DNA of 64,000 nucleotides from contig JAEUSB010000069.1 in the NCBI GenBank assembly GCA_016788865.1, positions 1 through 64,000 of the forward strand. Reading direction: 5' to 3'. Under the pieces are notes generated by a model. That model was not told where the DNA came from. It worked only from the letters and a program-made list of their open reading frames with translations, and did no database searches. The position numbers and the translations under genes were made by a program. Below are positions 31,806-40,885 of this stretch, in pieces (within the stretch, counting starts at the first letter, position 1; each line of letters begins with the position of its first letter). This DNA is from Leptospirales bacterium. Its GTDB lineage: Bacteria > Spirochaetota > Leptospiria > Leptospirales > Leptonemataceae.

Positions 31806-34326
31806 GTTCTAAACAGGAACCTGGTAGTCTTCGCAGGGCCTTCATCGCCCATGCTTCCAGCCTCGCACCAGCGATACCCAGAGCCAACAGGCAAAGCGTT
31901 AGCAAGTACATCAGTACCGTGATGGGCTTTGAGAAGGTATTGGAGAAACGCAAGGTCGCGTTGTCACTTTCCGGACAGATCAGCATTCCATTTGTTTCAG
32001 TCTGGTAAATGTGCCCGCTGCTTTTCCAATCGGGAAAGTAGCCCAAATTCAAGCTAAAACAGGCATTCCTATCCGGGTTACCTCCGGCGTTGTCTCTGGC
32101 ATTTCTGAATACCTCAATTGTCTTTTGATCGGGCATGGATGCCTTCACCGCTTCATGCTCGGGCAGCGTTTCAAAAGGGATTCTCATAACGTTAGACGGT
32201 AAGGCGATCGCGGTATAGAGGTACCTGGCAGCAGGGCCTTCTTCCGTCTGCTGGAAGTTCACAAGGAACAGGGGTTTGTCGATCACGGACGTGCCCAGAA
32301 TCCCGGATGGCGCCAGATTCCTGGAGTCATTGTAGATCACGAGGGCGTTCAAGCGCTTGGCCACAGTTGCAAACTCACGCGTGCCGTAGACCGGGTCCAG
32401 GTGAATCACTGGCGGTGCCTGGCCGAGCCGCAGGCGAACCTGATTGGCTATAACGAGGAAGTCAGAAGGAGGCAGTGAATTCGCCGGCCCTCCCTTAATT
32501 CGCGCAAGAGTCAGAAGACCAATTGGTCCCTTGCGCCACGCCAGGGCCTGGGGAAAGGGATTCTGGACTTCATAGACAAACAAACCGTCGGCGCCGAATA
32601 CCAATCGGAAATCCTTCTGGTGCGCTCCCATGTACGCCTGCAGATAACGACTTCGACCCAGTACATACTGCACTCCATTGCGGCGAAGGAATGTTGGCAG
32701 CTCGTCGTTTTGATAGTTTGCGTAGATCATAGAGGACTTTCTAGCATCGATCCCCCAGACAAACGTTTCTGGCAGAGCCCGCATCAAATACCCGTATGTG
32801 CTTACTGGTGCGAGCGATGACTCGACCATCAAGCCCAGCGCGTTTCTGTGACCATATTTTTCTATGAGATAATCTGCGAAATGCGGGCTTCCAAACATAT
32901 TTCGATCACGAATTTTTTCGGGCAGGATGGTGCTTCCGCGGGGCAGGGCTTGAAGGAACGTTTCAAGTTGCTGCGTGCTTTGCTTGTGCGAATAGAAGCG
33001 TATGCTCTCATATTTCTCATGAGCCACGGGATTCCACGCCAGAAATCTTCCAAATGAAATCAAGAAGAGAAGCAGAAGGACGACATCGACACGGAAGCGG
33101 ATGCGTTCCGGTACGCTGGCGTCATTCAACGTCAATGCACCCGCAGCTACAATGGTCCCCAGACCCCACGCCAGATCGAAGGTCCTGTACCAATGGACCG
33201 CCGGATCGGGAAAGATGTACGCCAGCGATGTGTCAATAGCCATCCAGATAAGCACGAGGGACATTGTCAGGATAAAGAGCTGAAAGCCGAATTGTACCTT
33301 GCCGAGAAGAGCTTTGCCAACTTGCAAAATGAATAGAACGATGATGGTCAGATTCAGCCATTTGAAGGAAACAAAGAGTTCACGCAAAACGCTGCTGAAG
33401 CCCTGGTCGACAATCCGCTCATAGAAATCGGTTCCCAGGATAGAAAGAAGCGGCGGATAAAAAGTTACAATCGATACGCCACTTGAGTAGGCGGCGTACC
33501 GTGCGAACAGAAGCCACACCGGAGACGTTAGAATCAGGAAACCACCGAGCATCACAGCAATATGCCGCCAGGTAAACGAAGCCTTGAAGAAAAGAAAGTA
33601 GATGCAAATGACAATCAAGAAGAAAGCCGTACTGAGTGCATGCGTATAGGCAAGGAGGCTGGCTGTTAGTACAAACTGCAAAAACCTCACCGGCGATTTG
33701 GTCCTTCTGCCAACTTCGACGAAATAGAGCGCGAGTAAAATCAATGCGTGGGCAAATGTGCCCACCACAGTCCCGCCCAGGAAACCCACAAGAGCAGTTC
33801 CCTGCAAACCGTCCCCAGGATATGACAGATACCAGACCAGGCCAAGCGCAGAAAGCATCAGGGCTCGGAAGCGACCCGTCAATTGACGTGAATCGAACAC
33901 CACCAGGCACAGCCGAACGTATGCGAACGCGAAAAACACCAGGACCAACAGCATACTGATATTGAAAGCGAATTCCAACGGGAATAAGCGCCCGCTCAGT
34001 AAATGAATCTGGCTGACGCAGAAATAGAAGAATGGTGGATAGAAATAGAAAGCAGGGAAGCCAAGAAACCAATCCGGGTCATATCCAATTGAATCGAAGG
34101 AAGCAAAGAGTTCGTTGTACGTCCGCGCCATATGAAGATGGCCCGGTGTGTCCCAACCTGTCAGTGGTTCACTTGAGAAGTAAAACGAAAGCTTGACAGC
34201 GAGAGCAAGACCGATCAATAGAACAGGCGGAAGCCAGGGCAAATGCAGCTTCGCGGCCCACCGATCCAGCGGTGAGGCAAGAATTTCCGGAGGATTGGAA
34301 TCTATGGTCTTATTGTCCCGTTGCAA
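31795..34326 (-). CDS. Large multi-pass membrane protein, GT-C glycosyltransferase-like
   Basis: This is an 843-residue protein with about a dozen transmembrane helices in the first 430 residues, a soluble region (about 430-800), and a C-terminal helix (ITVLMYLLTLCLLALGIAGA). Just after the first helix comes GWDTPGHLHMARTY, an acidic first loop with Asp and His as in GT-C enzymes, which use lipid-linked sugar donors. The overall layout also resembles the membrane proteins grouped as PTPS-related in Pfam. It could be a mannosyl- or other glycosyltransferase for surface polysaccharide or protein. The start is TTG. It is divergent from the SGNH hydrolase gene by only 34 bases, suggesting a shared envelope role. 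Confidence 0.7.
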   Translation of the reverse strand: MQRDNKTIDSNPPEILASPLDRWAAKLHLPWLPPVLLIGLALAVKLSFYFSSEPLTGWDTPGHLHMARTYNELFASFDSIGYDPDWFLGFPAFYFYPPFFYFCVSQIHLLSGRLFPLEFAFNISMLLVLVFFAFAYVRLCLVVFDSRQLTGRFRALMLSALGLVWYLSYPGDGLQGTALVGFLGGTVVGTFAHALILLALYFVEVGRRTKSPVRFLQFVLTASLLAYTHALSTAFFLIVICIYFLFFKASFTWRHIAVMLGGFLILTSPVWLLFARYAAYSSGVSIVTFYPPLLSILGTDFYERIVDQGFSSVLRELFVSFKWLNLTIIVLFILQVGKALLGKVQFGFQLFILTMSLVLIWMAIDTSLAYIFPDPAVHWYRTFDLAWGLGTIVAAGALTLNDASVPERIRFRVDVVLLLLFLISFGRFLAWNPVAHEKYESIRFYSHKQSTQQLETFLQALPRGSTILPEKIRDRNMFGSPHFADYLIEKYGHRNALGLMVESSLAPVSTYGYLMRALPETFVWGIDARKSSMIYANYQNDELPTFLRRNGVQYVLGRSRYLQAYMGAHQKDFRLVFGADGLFVYEVQNPFPQALAWRKGPIGLLTLARIKGGPANSLPPSDFLVIANQVRLRLGQAPPVIHLDPVYGTREFATVAKRLNALVIYNDSRNLAPSGILGTSVIDKPLFLVNFQQTEEGPAARYLYTAIALPSNVMRIPFETLPEHEAVKASMPDQKTIEVFRNARDNAGGNPDRNACFSLNLGYFPDWKSSGHIYQTETNGMLICPESDNATLRFSNTFSKPITVLMYLLTLCLLALGIAGARLEAWAMKALRRLPGSCLEPTE

Positions 34327-34360
34327 TTCAGCTGATTTTCCGGATTGATCTCAATCGTCA

Positions 34361-35506
34361 ATGTGGAATCGAAATCAGGTCCGGTCGAAGAGTGCAAACG
34401 CGCTCGTGCTTATCCTCTCAACCTTCGCGGGATTCCTGATAGCCGAGGTAATTCTTCGGGTTACGGGATACGAGGGGGACTATCAACGAGCACAGTTCAA
34501 GTTCGCTACTCCCTTTTCCACCGTTAGGCGTGATAGCTGGGTACTGCAAGAGCATAGTCCGGATCCGGGGATGATCACGGTTGGTAAAACTAAAATTGCC
34601 TTGTCTACATCGGCTAAGGAAAAGCGAGTTCTATTTCTTGGCGATTCGGTGACGGAAGGTTATGGTGTGGAACCGTCGCGCACGTTTGTTTCAAAGCTCA
34701 ATTCAGGTATGCTTGCAAAAGACACCCTGGCGATCAACGCCGGTGTATATGGTTTCAATACCTACGACGAATACGAACTCTATGCAGGTCGATTAGCCCA
34801 ACTGCAAGCCAACACGGTCGTTCTTGGGCTTTTCCCTGCCAACGATACCAGTTTCAATTTGCTGAAGAGCGACCGACTACGGAGTTATCCTGCATGGATT
34901 GAATCTACCTGGCTGCATGCACAGGACCACTCTGCGTTTATTCATTTTGGTTTCTTGAGCGCACAGGCACTCAATCATCGGCTGCGACTTTTCACCGGGA
35001 ATTCGGCGGGGCTGTATTTTTCCAGGATTGCCCTGATCGAGAAGGAGACCGGTCTGCATCTGTTGCATTACCGGGAAGGCGAAATTGCAGGGTATCTTCC
35101 TCGCGAATCAGATTTGATGCGGCATGCCTATGAGCTTCTCGAACGCGTGCTCCGGCGCTTTGAAGCGGAGACTTCCCGCCGCTCATCTCGTTTCATTGTC
35201 TTGATTCTGCCTTCTCCGGCAGTTGCGGCGGGTGCCTACTATTCCCCGATTGAGCCTAACATTTTGCAAACCTTGAAAGCCCGCGGAATCCAAATTCAAC
35301 CGACGGAACTCGACGTCGATCGACCCCGCCGCAGAATAACAGAGATTTGCGGGCGGCTGGGGTTGCTCTGTCTGGATGCTACGCCAACCCTGCGCCAGGT
35401 GGGAGCAACAGCATTTCTTCCGGGTGATGATCACCTTTCTGATGCCGGTCATTCGGCGGTTGCACGCTTCCTTGCGACCAATCCAGGGATTTTTGAATTG
35501 CATTGA
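34361..35506 (+). CDS. Membrane-anchored SGNH/GDSL-family hydrolase or acyl esterase
   Basis: This is a 381-residue protein with an N-terminal membrane segment (ANALVLILSTFAGFLIAEVIL). The SGNH blocks are present: FLGDSVTEGYGV (nucleophile Ser, about residue 95), the Gly block NAGVYGFNT, the Asn block LFPANDTS, and the C-terminal Asp-His pair in GDDHLSDAGH. Such proteins deacetylate or acetylate surface sugars or lipids. The active site is probably periplasmic. It is divergent from the GT-C-like gene and followed 27 bases later by a propeller lipoprotein gene. Which ester it acts on cannot be told. Confidence 0.85.
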   Translation: MWNRNQVRSKSANALVLILSTFAGFLIAEVILRVTGYEGDYQRAQFKFATPFSTVRRDSWVLQEHSPDPGMITVGKTKIALSTSAKEKRVLFLGDSVTEGYGVEPSRTFVSKLNSGMLAKDTLAINAGVYGFNTYDEYELYAGRLAQLQANTVVLGLFPANDTSFNLLKSDRLRSYPAWIESTWLHAQDHSAFIHFGFLSAQALNHRLRLFTGNSAGLYFSRIALIEKETGLHLLHYREGEIAGYLPRESDLMRHAYELLERVLRRFEAETSRRSSRFIVLILPSPAVAAGAYYSPIEPNILQTLKARGIQIQPTELDVDRPRRRITEICGRLGLLCLDATPTLRQVGATAFLPGDDHLSDAGHSAVARFLATNPGIFELH

Positions 35507-35514
35507 GAGCTGAA

Positions 35515-35533
35515 TCACCTAAGCTAACGTCTA
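35515..35533 (+). repeat. Leader element, copy 1 (TCACCTAA...CGTCTA)
   Basis: TCACCTAAgctAACGTCTA lies directly before the ATG at 35534. A closely similar string, TCACCTAACGTCTA, precedes the tag start at 36714. The first copy differs by an inserted GCTAA. The match is 14 bases and may be chance or a shared translational signal. Confidence 0.3.
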
Positions 35534-36697
35534 ATGAAGCGAATGAGGAGACTATTGAACCGCAGAAACGCAGGCAAATCGGCCCTGCTATTTTTAGCCG
35601 TTTGCTTTGTTGCATGGTGTGCTCGCCCCTTTAGTACGGACGCGGAGAAATGGGGAGAAGCTGTATTACTCATCCATATACTGGGCGCACAGCGGATTGT
35701 GCCAACGCATCTATACGTTGCGGACGGCACCGGAATGTATGCCATGCAGATCGATGCTGGTACGGGGGCTTTGTTCAATCGGACCGGGCCGTTTGGCGCG
35801 GGGAACGCACCAACGAGCATTGTAACAAGCACAGATAACAAAGAACTTTTTGTGGGTTCTTCCACTGCCAACCAGGGGATGTACGCCTTCTCCTTGGCCA
35901 CTCCATTGTATCCTACACCGGTGGCCGGCAGTCCGTTTGATGCCGGGGTTTCCTTGAGCGGTTTGAGCATTAGCTCTAAGTATCTTTACGCGACTCCGGG
36001 CTCTTCGCTGGTGCGGGCATACAATCTAAATACCGCAAGCGGAGCCCTCACGGCTGTTTCGGGTTCGCCATTTGGAGTGGGTTGCGTTTCGCGGATCCAG
36101 GTCGATCCGCAATCGCGCTTCATCTTCACGAATGACGGCATAGCCAACTTGACCCAATCCTATCCTCTGAATTCATCGGGTGGCATAGTCACAGGATCTA
36201 TGACTCAGGTTTCCGGCTTTGGAAGTAGCATGGCCACAGACTCAGAAGGTAAGCGCCTCTTCGTGAATGTCCCCGGAGGATCCATTCCAAATATGCGCGT
36301 GTTCGATATAAACCAGTCCACCGGTGTCCTGACGGCGGCAAGTGGATCGCCCTACTCATTAACCGGAGCAGCCATCAACGTGGGCCAGATTGCAGTGGAT
36401 CCGCGCGGTCGATTTGTCTATATTCTAAACACAACATCCGGTGGGATTTTTGGCTTTCATATGAATAACAACAGTGGAAGCCTCACACCTATTTCTTCGA
36501 ACGCCCTGGTTGCGGTAACCACACCAACCAGTCTGCACATCACGGCGGACGGTGGATATATCTATACAGCCACAGGGACCGGAACCAGTATTGCTGGATT
36601 CAAGATCAACAACGACGGAAGCCTAACAATGGTCACAACGATCACCGGTGTCGGGGCGGGGAACGTGGGTATTTCCTCGCGTTTCGACGTACAGTAG
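35534..36697 (+). CDS. Lactonase-like beta-propeller lipoprotein
   Basis: This is a 387-residue protein with a lipoprotein-type signal (KSALLFLAVCFVAWC) and a beta-propeller of the lactonase/YVTN type. Repeats include THLYVADGTGMYAMQIDAGT, LYATPGSSLVRAYNLNTASG, AVDPRGRFVYILNTTSGGIF and ITADGGYIYTATGTGTSIAG, each with an SGALT or SGSLT turn. The fold is that of 6-phosphogluconolactonase YbhE, but export and the missing catalytic context suggest a binding or adhesive role. It is probably in one transcript with the SGNH gene upstream (27 bases) and tag downstream (16 bases). Confidence 0.8.
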   Translation: MKRMRRLLNRRNAGKSALLFLAVCFVAWCARPFSTDAEKWGEAVLLIHILGAQRIVPTHLYVADGTGMYAMQIDAGTGALFNRTGPFGAGNAPTSIVTSTDNKELFVGSSTANQGMYAFSLATPLYPTPVAGSPFDAGVSLSGLSISSKYLYATPGSSLVRAYNLNTASGALTAVSGSPFGVGCVSRIQVDPQSRFIFTNDGIANLTQSYPLNSSGGIVTGSMTQVSGFGSSMATDSEGKRLFVNVPGGSIPNMRVFDINQSTGVLTAASGSPYSLTGAAINVGQIAVDPRGRFVYILNTTSGGIFGFHMNNNSGSLTPISSNALVAVTTPTSLHITADGGYIYTATGTGTSIAGFKINNDGSLTMVTTITGVGAGNVGISSRFDVQ

Positions 36698-36713
36698 TCA
36701 CCTAACGTCTACA
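36698..36713 (+). repeat. Leader element, copy 2 (TCACCTAACGTCTA)
   Basis: This is the second copy of the leader motif, immediately upstream of the tag start codon and immediately after the stop of the propeller gene. See the copy at 35515-35533. Confidence 0.3.
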
Positions 36714-37295
36714 ATGACAAAAGAGAATCGTTGCGGCTGGTGTTTGGGCGACCCGGCGTATATTCGCTACCACGACAAAGAATGGGGCGTTCCTGTTAAG
36801 AACGACAGGATTCTGTTTGAATTTCTCATCCTTGAAGGTGCGCAGGCAGGATTGAGTTGGCTGACTATTCTGAAGCGTCGCGATGGCTACCGCAAAGCCT
36901 TTGCAAATTTTGACGTGAAAAAAGTGGCTCGCTTCAATCAAAAGAAGATTGAATCCCTGCTCAAATTCGATGGTATCATTCGAAACCGACTGAAAGTTGA
37001 AGCTGCAGTTAGCAACGCGAAGGCCTTTATCGCGGTCCAAAAAGAATTTGGAAGCTTCAGTAAATATCAGTGGTCATTTGTAGGTGGCAAACCCATTCAA
37101 AATAAGAGAAAGAGTCTGGGTGAAGTGCCGGCTACGTCTCCGGAATCAGATGCATTTAGCAAAGACCTGAAGAAGCGCGGTTTTAAGTTTGTGGGATCCA
37201 CAATCATGTACGCGCATATGCAGGCCGTAGGGATGGTGAACGATCATCTCATCACCTGTCATCGGCACGCAGCGGTGTTGAAGAAGGCCAGGTAA
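36714..37295 (+). CDS. tag: DNA-3-methyladenine glycosylase I
   Basis: This 193-residue base-excision repair enzyme removes 3-methyladenine from alkylated DNA. The zinc site uses the N-terminal Cys of RCGWC, the His of YHDKEWG and the C-terminal NDHLITCHRH with His and Cys. The segments EWGVPVKNDR, LILEGAQAGLSWLTILKRR and SFVGGKP are diagnostic of the Tag family. The length is normal. The start at 36714 is the homologous one; upstream codons overlap the previous gene. It converges with a lipoprotein gene 10 bases away. Confidence 0.95.
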   Translation: MTKENRCGWCLGDPAYIRYHDKEWGVPVKNDRILFEFLILEGAQAGLSWLTILKRRDGYRKAFANFDVKKVARFNQKKIESLLKFDGIIRNRLKVEAAVSNAKAFIAVQKEFGSFSKYQWSFVGGKPIQNKRKSLGEVPATSPESDAFSKDLKKRGFKFVGSTIMYAHMQAVGMVNDHLITCHRHAAVLKKAR

Positions 37296-37305
37296 AGCCG
37301 GATGA

Positions 37306-38124
37306 TTATTCTCTTCCGGTTCTGATGCGCCTGAGCAGGGCTCCCGTCAATTCGGGATCGTTGATTGAAAAGATGATCTGGACGTAATGTGCTGCGGTTT
37401 CCGCGGGCAATTCCCGGGTGGCCAATTGCTTGAGCAGCGCACGACCACCGTTCTTCGATTGGGAGGACGCAAAAGCATTCGCGATGATTTGATCGTCCTG
37501 ATTGTTCTTGCCCAGTTGGGCAATCAGCCACGTTTCATTCAAGTCCATGTAATTGCCCAGCCGCGCAACTGCCATCTGGCGTAAGGAGTCCCTTTTCAAG
37601 GAGATTTCAAAGACTTTGAGGAGCAGTGCATTCTCGTTTCGAGGAATTTCATTGATTGCAATATGATCTTCAATCTTTTGTAGATCGCCCTTGGAAACAA
37701 GTTCTGCCAGCGTTGTCTTCTGCCCGGACTCGTCTGACTCACCCTCGTTTCTGTGAAAGTCAAACGCGCTCCGCGCCAGCACGTCAATAACCAGCATCAG
37801 CGGACTTACGGCGGCACGAACGGGCAAGGAGCCCATAGCCGTAACATAGCCAGCATCCCCCGTCCAAAGAAGATCAACCATATCTTTCCAGGCAGCGGGG
37901 GTTTCCATCAGGGGATGGATGACAAAGACATCCAGCATCCCCCCAACAAGGCCAATCGGAATATAGAGGGGGGCTGTCAGGGCTTTGGCCGGCATGGTTT
38001 TGGGTACCAGATTCTTTTCTACTAAACCAATGAGCGGTGTATTCTTGCGGTTGAATGCAGCGCAGCCCGCGCTAATAATAAGACAAAGGGAAACGACTGA
38101 GATCTGCACTGATATCGCGCGCAT
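37306..38124 (-). CDS. Putative lipoprotein of a two-member paralogous family, with helical-repeat C-terminus
   Basis: This is a 272-residue protein with a lipoprotein signal (VVSLCLIISAGC). Residues about 50-140 include LYIPIGLVGGMLDVFVIHPL, LLWTGDAGYVTAMGSLPVRA and VLARSAFDF, which align with the whole of the next upstream gene product (38228-38614). The C-terminal half is a set of short helices (LLKQLATRELPAETA and similar) like HEAT repeats and is absent from the paralogue. The start at 38124 was chosen because it leads into the signal peptide; the frame extends to 38184. No known function. Confidence 0.72.
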   Translation of the reverse strand: MRAISVQISVVSLCLIISAGCAAFNRKNTPLIGLVEKNLVPKTMPAKALTAPLYIPIGLVGGMLDVFVIHPLMETPAAWKDMVDLLWTGDAGYVTAMGSLPVRAAVSPLMLVIDVLARSAFDFHRNEGESDESGQKTTLAELVSKGDLQKIEDHIAINEIPRNENALLLKVFEISLKRDSLRQMAVARLGNYMDLNETWLIAQLGKNNQDDQIIANAFASSQSKNGGRALLKQLATRELPAETAAHYVQIIFSINDPELTGALLRRIRTGRE

Positions 38125-38227
38125 TCTTCCAGAACCTCGTCCAGTTCGAAGAGAGCTCGTGTTCCGTGTTGACTTCTGATCCATCTAGTTTTCCAATCCT
38201 GGGCTTCGCGTTCCGATTAAATAGAGT

Positions 38228-38614
38228 TTAAACATCAAAAAGGCTTCGAATAATGAAGTCCCCGATAAAAACAAATGGTGTGCAGATGATCTTTGGGATC
38301 AACAGGAACGATTGTTGAACCACGCCCCCGGCCGGATTCTCCCAGATGATTTCGTAAGTGTCTTTGATGTCAGTTGGAATCGTGGATAGCGGATGGACCA
38401 CAGCGACGTCAGCAATCAGAGTCGCAAAACCCAGGGGCAGAACAACGGGAGCCAGTGCCATCTTTGCACCGGTGCTCTGGGGCTTTATCACTTCATCGAG
38501 AGCCGTGGTTACTGGTCGATTTTCCTTTTGCATGAATGCGCACGCAGAAGCATTAAATAAGAGCAGGCTGAATACTATAGTTTGTATTGGTCGCACGAAT
38601 CTATCGTAACGCAA
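38228..38614 (-). CDS. Small putative lipoprotein, paralogue of the 37306 gene product
   Basis: This is a 128-residue protein with a lipoprotein signal ending NASAC and two hydrophobic segments. VVLPLGFATLIADVAVVHPL and IICTPFVFIGDFIIRSLFDV match the corresponding parts of the neighbour encoded at 37306-38124, with a shared D-V-x-V-x-HPL core. The hydrophobic nature suggests envelope membrane association. The start is TTG; a GTG six codons later is possible. The tandem layout indicates gene duplication. Confidence 0.68.
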   Translation of the reverse strand: MRYDRFVRPIQTIVFSLLLFNASACAFMQKENRPVTTALDEVIKPQSTGAKMALAPVVLPLGFATLIADVAVVHPLSTIPTDIKDTYEIIWENPAGGVVQQSFLLIPKIICTPFVFIGDFIIRSLFDV

Positions 38615-38640
38615 GTCGCGGCAGCGAAAAGCAGAAAAGT

Positions 38641-38964
38641 TTAGAGATCTTGTGAATGATCGTTGTCGTGGACTGCGAAAATAGAAAGCAGGCGAGCGGC
38701 GTCAAAAACGTGCAGGGCTTCCGTTTTGAGTCCCGAAAGGCTCAGATCTCCGCCACGCTTGCGCAGCATGGAGACGCATTCAATCAGCCCTGCAACGGCG
38801 CAGGATTCTATTTTTGAAACAGCTTCCATATCGAGAACCATTTCCGCCTCGCCCCTGGCGCAGAGTTCACGGATTCTTTCCTGCAGGCTTGCTATGCATT
38901 TGGCGTCCATAGCACCGGCTACGGACAGGATTGATGGTTCCCGGGTCTCAGGAATGCTTTCCAC
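38641..38964 (-). CDS. STAS-domain protein, anti-anti-sigma factor type
   Basis: This is a 107-residue single STAS domain. EMVLDMEAVSKIESCAVAGL corresponds to the conserved region with the phosphorylatable Ser (IESCAVAG, in the place of DSSGLG in SpoIIAA). Such proteins bind an anti-sigma factor when unphosphorylated and are reset by SpoIIE/RsbU-type phosphatases. It has no adjacent kinase; a SpoIIE phosphatase is encoded at 5983-9087, but a link is inference. The start is GTG. About 160 bases upstream hold no gene. Confidence 0.82.
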   Translation of the reverse strand: MESIPETREPSILSVAGAMDAKCIASLQERIRELCARGEAEMVLDMEAVSKIESCAVAGLIECVSMLRKRGGDLSLSGLKTEALHVFDAARLLSIFAVHDNDHSQDL

Positions 38965-39128
38965 ACTACCAGGTCGGCTAGCTACCCGAGGGCGGTCATC
39001 CAGTTTTTACAAAATTTTTCCAGGCCTTTTTGACTACCTTCTCTCTTGCAAACCATCGACAAATGGGTTTCGCGCCGAGGGTCATTGGCCCGATAGCCGC
39101 CTACGAGAAATCTGGCCCTCCGAAAGCG

Positions 39129-40475
39129 TTACGAACAGGCCAGGCGGATTGCTCTGATTGTTGACGCAAAATCATCTTCGCTCGTATTCCAGGAAGAGAA
39201 ACTTATCCGCATAGCATGTTTGCCATGCCAGACCGTGCCGCCAAACCAGCATACGCCGGAGTTTTGAACGGCACGTAGAATTCTGTCTGTCTCTTCATCC
39301 GTTTTGGCGACCAGCATGACCTGGTTAAATACAACGTTATGCGGCGTCGAAAGACCGTGATGGGCTACTTCAGCAGGTATTCGTTTCGCAAAATCACAGT
39401 TCCGTTCCACAAGTCTCGCGAGGCCAACGCGACCCAGCGTTCTTATTGCGGCCCAGATCTCAATGCCCCGTGCGCGCCTTGAGAATTCGGGAGTGAAGTT
39501 TGACATATCAGATGCTGAGTTTTTCAAATATGCCGCAGTTGCAGAAAATGATCGCGTCAACGACTCTCTATTTCTCACAATTACGATTCCAGAATCGTAT
39601 GGCACGTTCAACATCTTATGACCGTCGGTTGCAAACGAATCAGCTTCCAGGAATGCCCGGACCAACTCTTGATACTGCGGAGAAACAAATGCCCACAAAC
39701 CAAATGCGCCATCCACATGGACCCAGGCGCCGGCTTTTCGGGCTGCGCGAATGACTTCATTGGCGGGATCGAATGATCCGGTGTTCACATTCCCGGCCTG
39801 AATACAAACGATTGTGGACGGGTTCAATTCGGGAAGCGAGTCAGCGCGCATTCGTCCCTGATCGTCCGTTGGCACTCGAACGATACGCTCGCGGCCAAGG
39901 CCCAGAATCGAAATCGCTTTTAATACACTGACATGCACTTCATCACTCACGACGACCTTGATTTCCGGAGCACCGAAAAGTCCCCGTGCCTCAACATCCC
40001 AGTTCATCCGGTTCAATATGTGGCTTCTGGCGGCCGCGAGGCCCGAAAGATTTGCAGCCGTGGCACCTGTTACGAAGCCAACGGCACAATCGGACGGTAA
40101 GCCGAACAAATCCACAATCCACCGCGACGCGACGCTTTCAATCGCAGAAGTTGCTGGCGATTGGGCTTGCAGGGCAGAGTTATTATCCCAGGCCGTTGAA
40201 AGCCAGTTCGCGGCCAGCGTTCCGGGGAGTGTCCCCCCGGTGACAAAACCAAAGTAGCGCCCACCTGTCGTTGCAAACGTCGCAGGAGAACCCAGCCTGT
40301 GCATCAGGTCCAGCGTGTCCTCCGCACTGAAGCCTGTGTCGGGAACGGCCTCCTCAAATCCTGCCAATGCGGTTACAGCGTCTGTCGAGGGAACTACCGA
40401 ACCCTTCTGTGCCTGTTCAAGATAGTCCGTCGCATACTTTTGCGCGCGGGCCAGCAAGTCGTTCAGATTTGCCAT
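39129..40475 (-). CDS. PLP-dependent group II amino acid decarboxylase
   Basis: This 448-residue enzyme binds pyridoxal phosphate. The cofactor-stacking DEVHVSVLKA, the HVDGAFGLWA with the Asp that binds the pyridine nitrogen, and the lysine in SFATDGHKMLNVPYDSG are all present, as in glutamate/aspartate/DABA decarboxylases. The segment VGFVTGATAANLSGLAAAR is also typical. It starts 2 bases after the stop of a YeeE/YedE gene and is therefore in an operon with two sulfur-transport subunits. A sulfur-containing acidic amino acid (cysteine sulfinate or cysteate) is a possible substrate, but this is inference from context. Confidence 0.87.
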   Translation of the reverse strand: MANLNDLLARAQKYATDYLEQAQKGSVVPSTDAVTALAGFEEAVPDTGFSAEDTLDLMHRLGSPATFATTGGRYFGFVTGGTLPGTLAANWLSTAWDNNSALQAQSPATSAIESVASRWIVDLFGLPSDCAVGFVTGATAANLSGLAAARSHILNRMNWDVEARGLFGAPEIKVVVSDEVHVSVLKAISILGLGRERIVRVPTDDQGRMRADSLPELNPSTIVCIQAGNVNTGSFDPANEVIRAARKAGAWVHVDGAFGLWAFVSPQYQELVRAFLEADSFATDGHKMLNVPYDSGIVIVRNRESLTRSFSATAAYLKNSASDMSNFTPEFSRRARGIEIWAAIRTLGRVGLARLVERNCDFAKRIPAEVAHHGLSTPHNVVFNQVMLVAKTDEETDRILRAVQNSGVCWFGGTVWHGKHAMRISFSSWNTSEDDFASTIRAIRLACS

Positions 40476-40477
40476 GG

Positions 40478-40885
40478 TCAGTCGCTCTGACTGCGCCCAT
40501 AGATATAGACGCCCAGGAAAATCCCGCAGGCAGTGAAGAGGCCGGCTAACGTTCCAAATCCAATTTGCGCGAGTGCTGGACCTGGACAGGCACCTGTCAA
40601 TCCCCAGCCCACACCAGAAATCAAACCGCCCACAATGTGGTCGCGGGTAGGCATGAGCCGCTCAAAAGGAATCTCCACTCCTGTCAAAAGACCCTTCCAT
40701 TTGATAGCCTTGAGAATATGTGCGCCGATGAAAGTTAGTCCTACGGCAACGCCCAGTAGTCCGTACATATGGAAACTACGGAACAGAAACATTTCATAGA
40801 TTACTGTGTAATTTGAAACGCCGGCATAGATCAGTACGAATCCGAACATAACCCCGGCTACAAGGTAGAATAGTTTAGAAATCAT
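40478..40885 (-). CDS. YeeE/YedE-family sulfur transport subunit (second half)
   Basis: This is a 135-residue protein with four hydrophobic helices. The motif GVGWGLTGACPGPALAQIG contains the conserved cysteine of the YeeE/YedE (TsuA-like) transporters, which move thiosulfate or other reduced sulfur by relay between cysteines. It overlaps the upstream gene by 4 bases (ATGA) and corresponds to the second half of the split transporter. It probably forms a complex with the 40882-41382 product in the inner membrane. Confidence 0.88.
   Translation of the reverse strand: MISKLFYLVAGVMFGFVLIYAGVSNYTVIYEMFLFRSFHMYGLLGVAVGLTFIGAHILKAIKWKGLLTGVEIPFERLMPTRDHIVGGLISGVGWGLTGACPGPALAQIGFGTLAGLFTACGIFLGVYIYGRSQSD

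Noticed and set aside
33419-34072. 217-codon minus-strand frame inside the GT-C-like gene
   Set aside because: It lies in another frame of a long, clearly coding transmembrane protein and has no start context.
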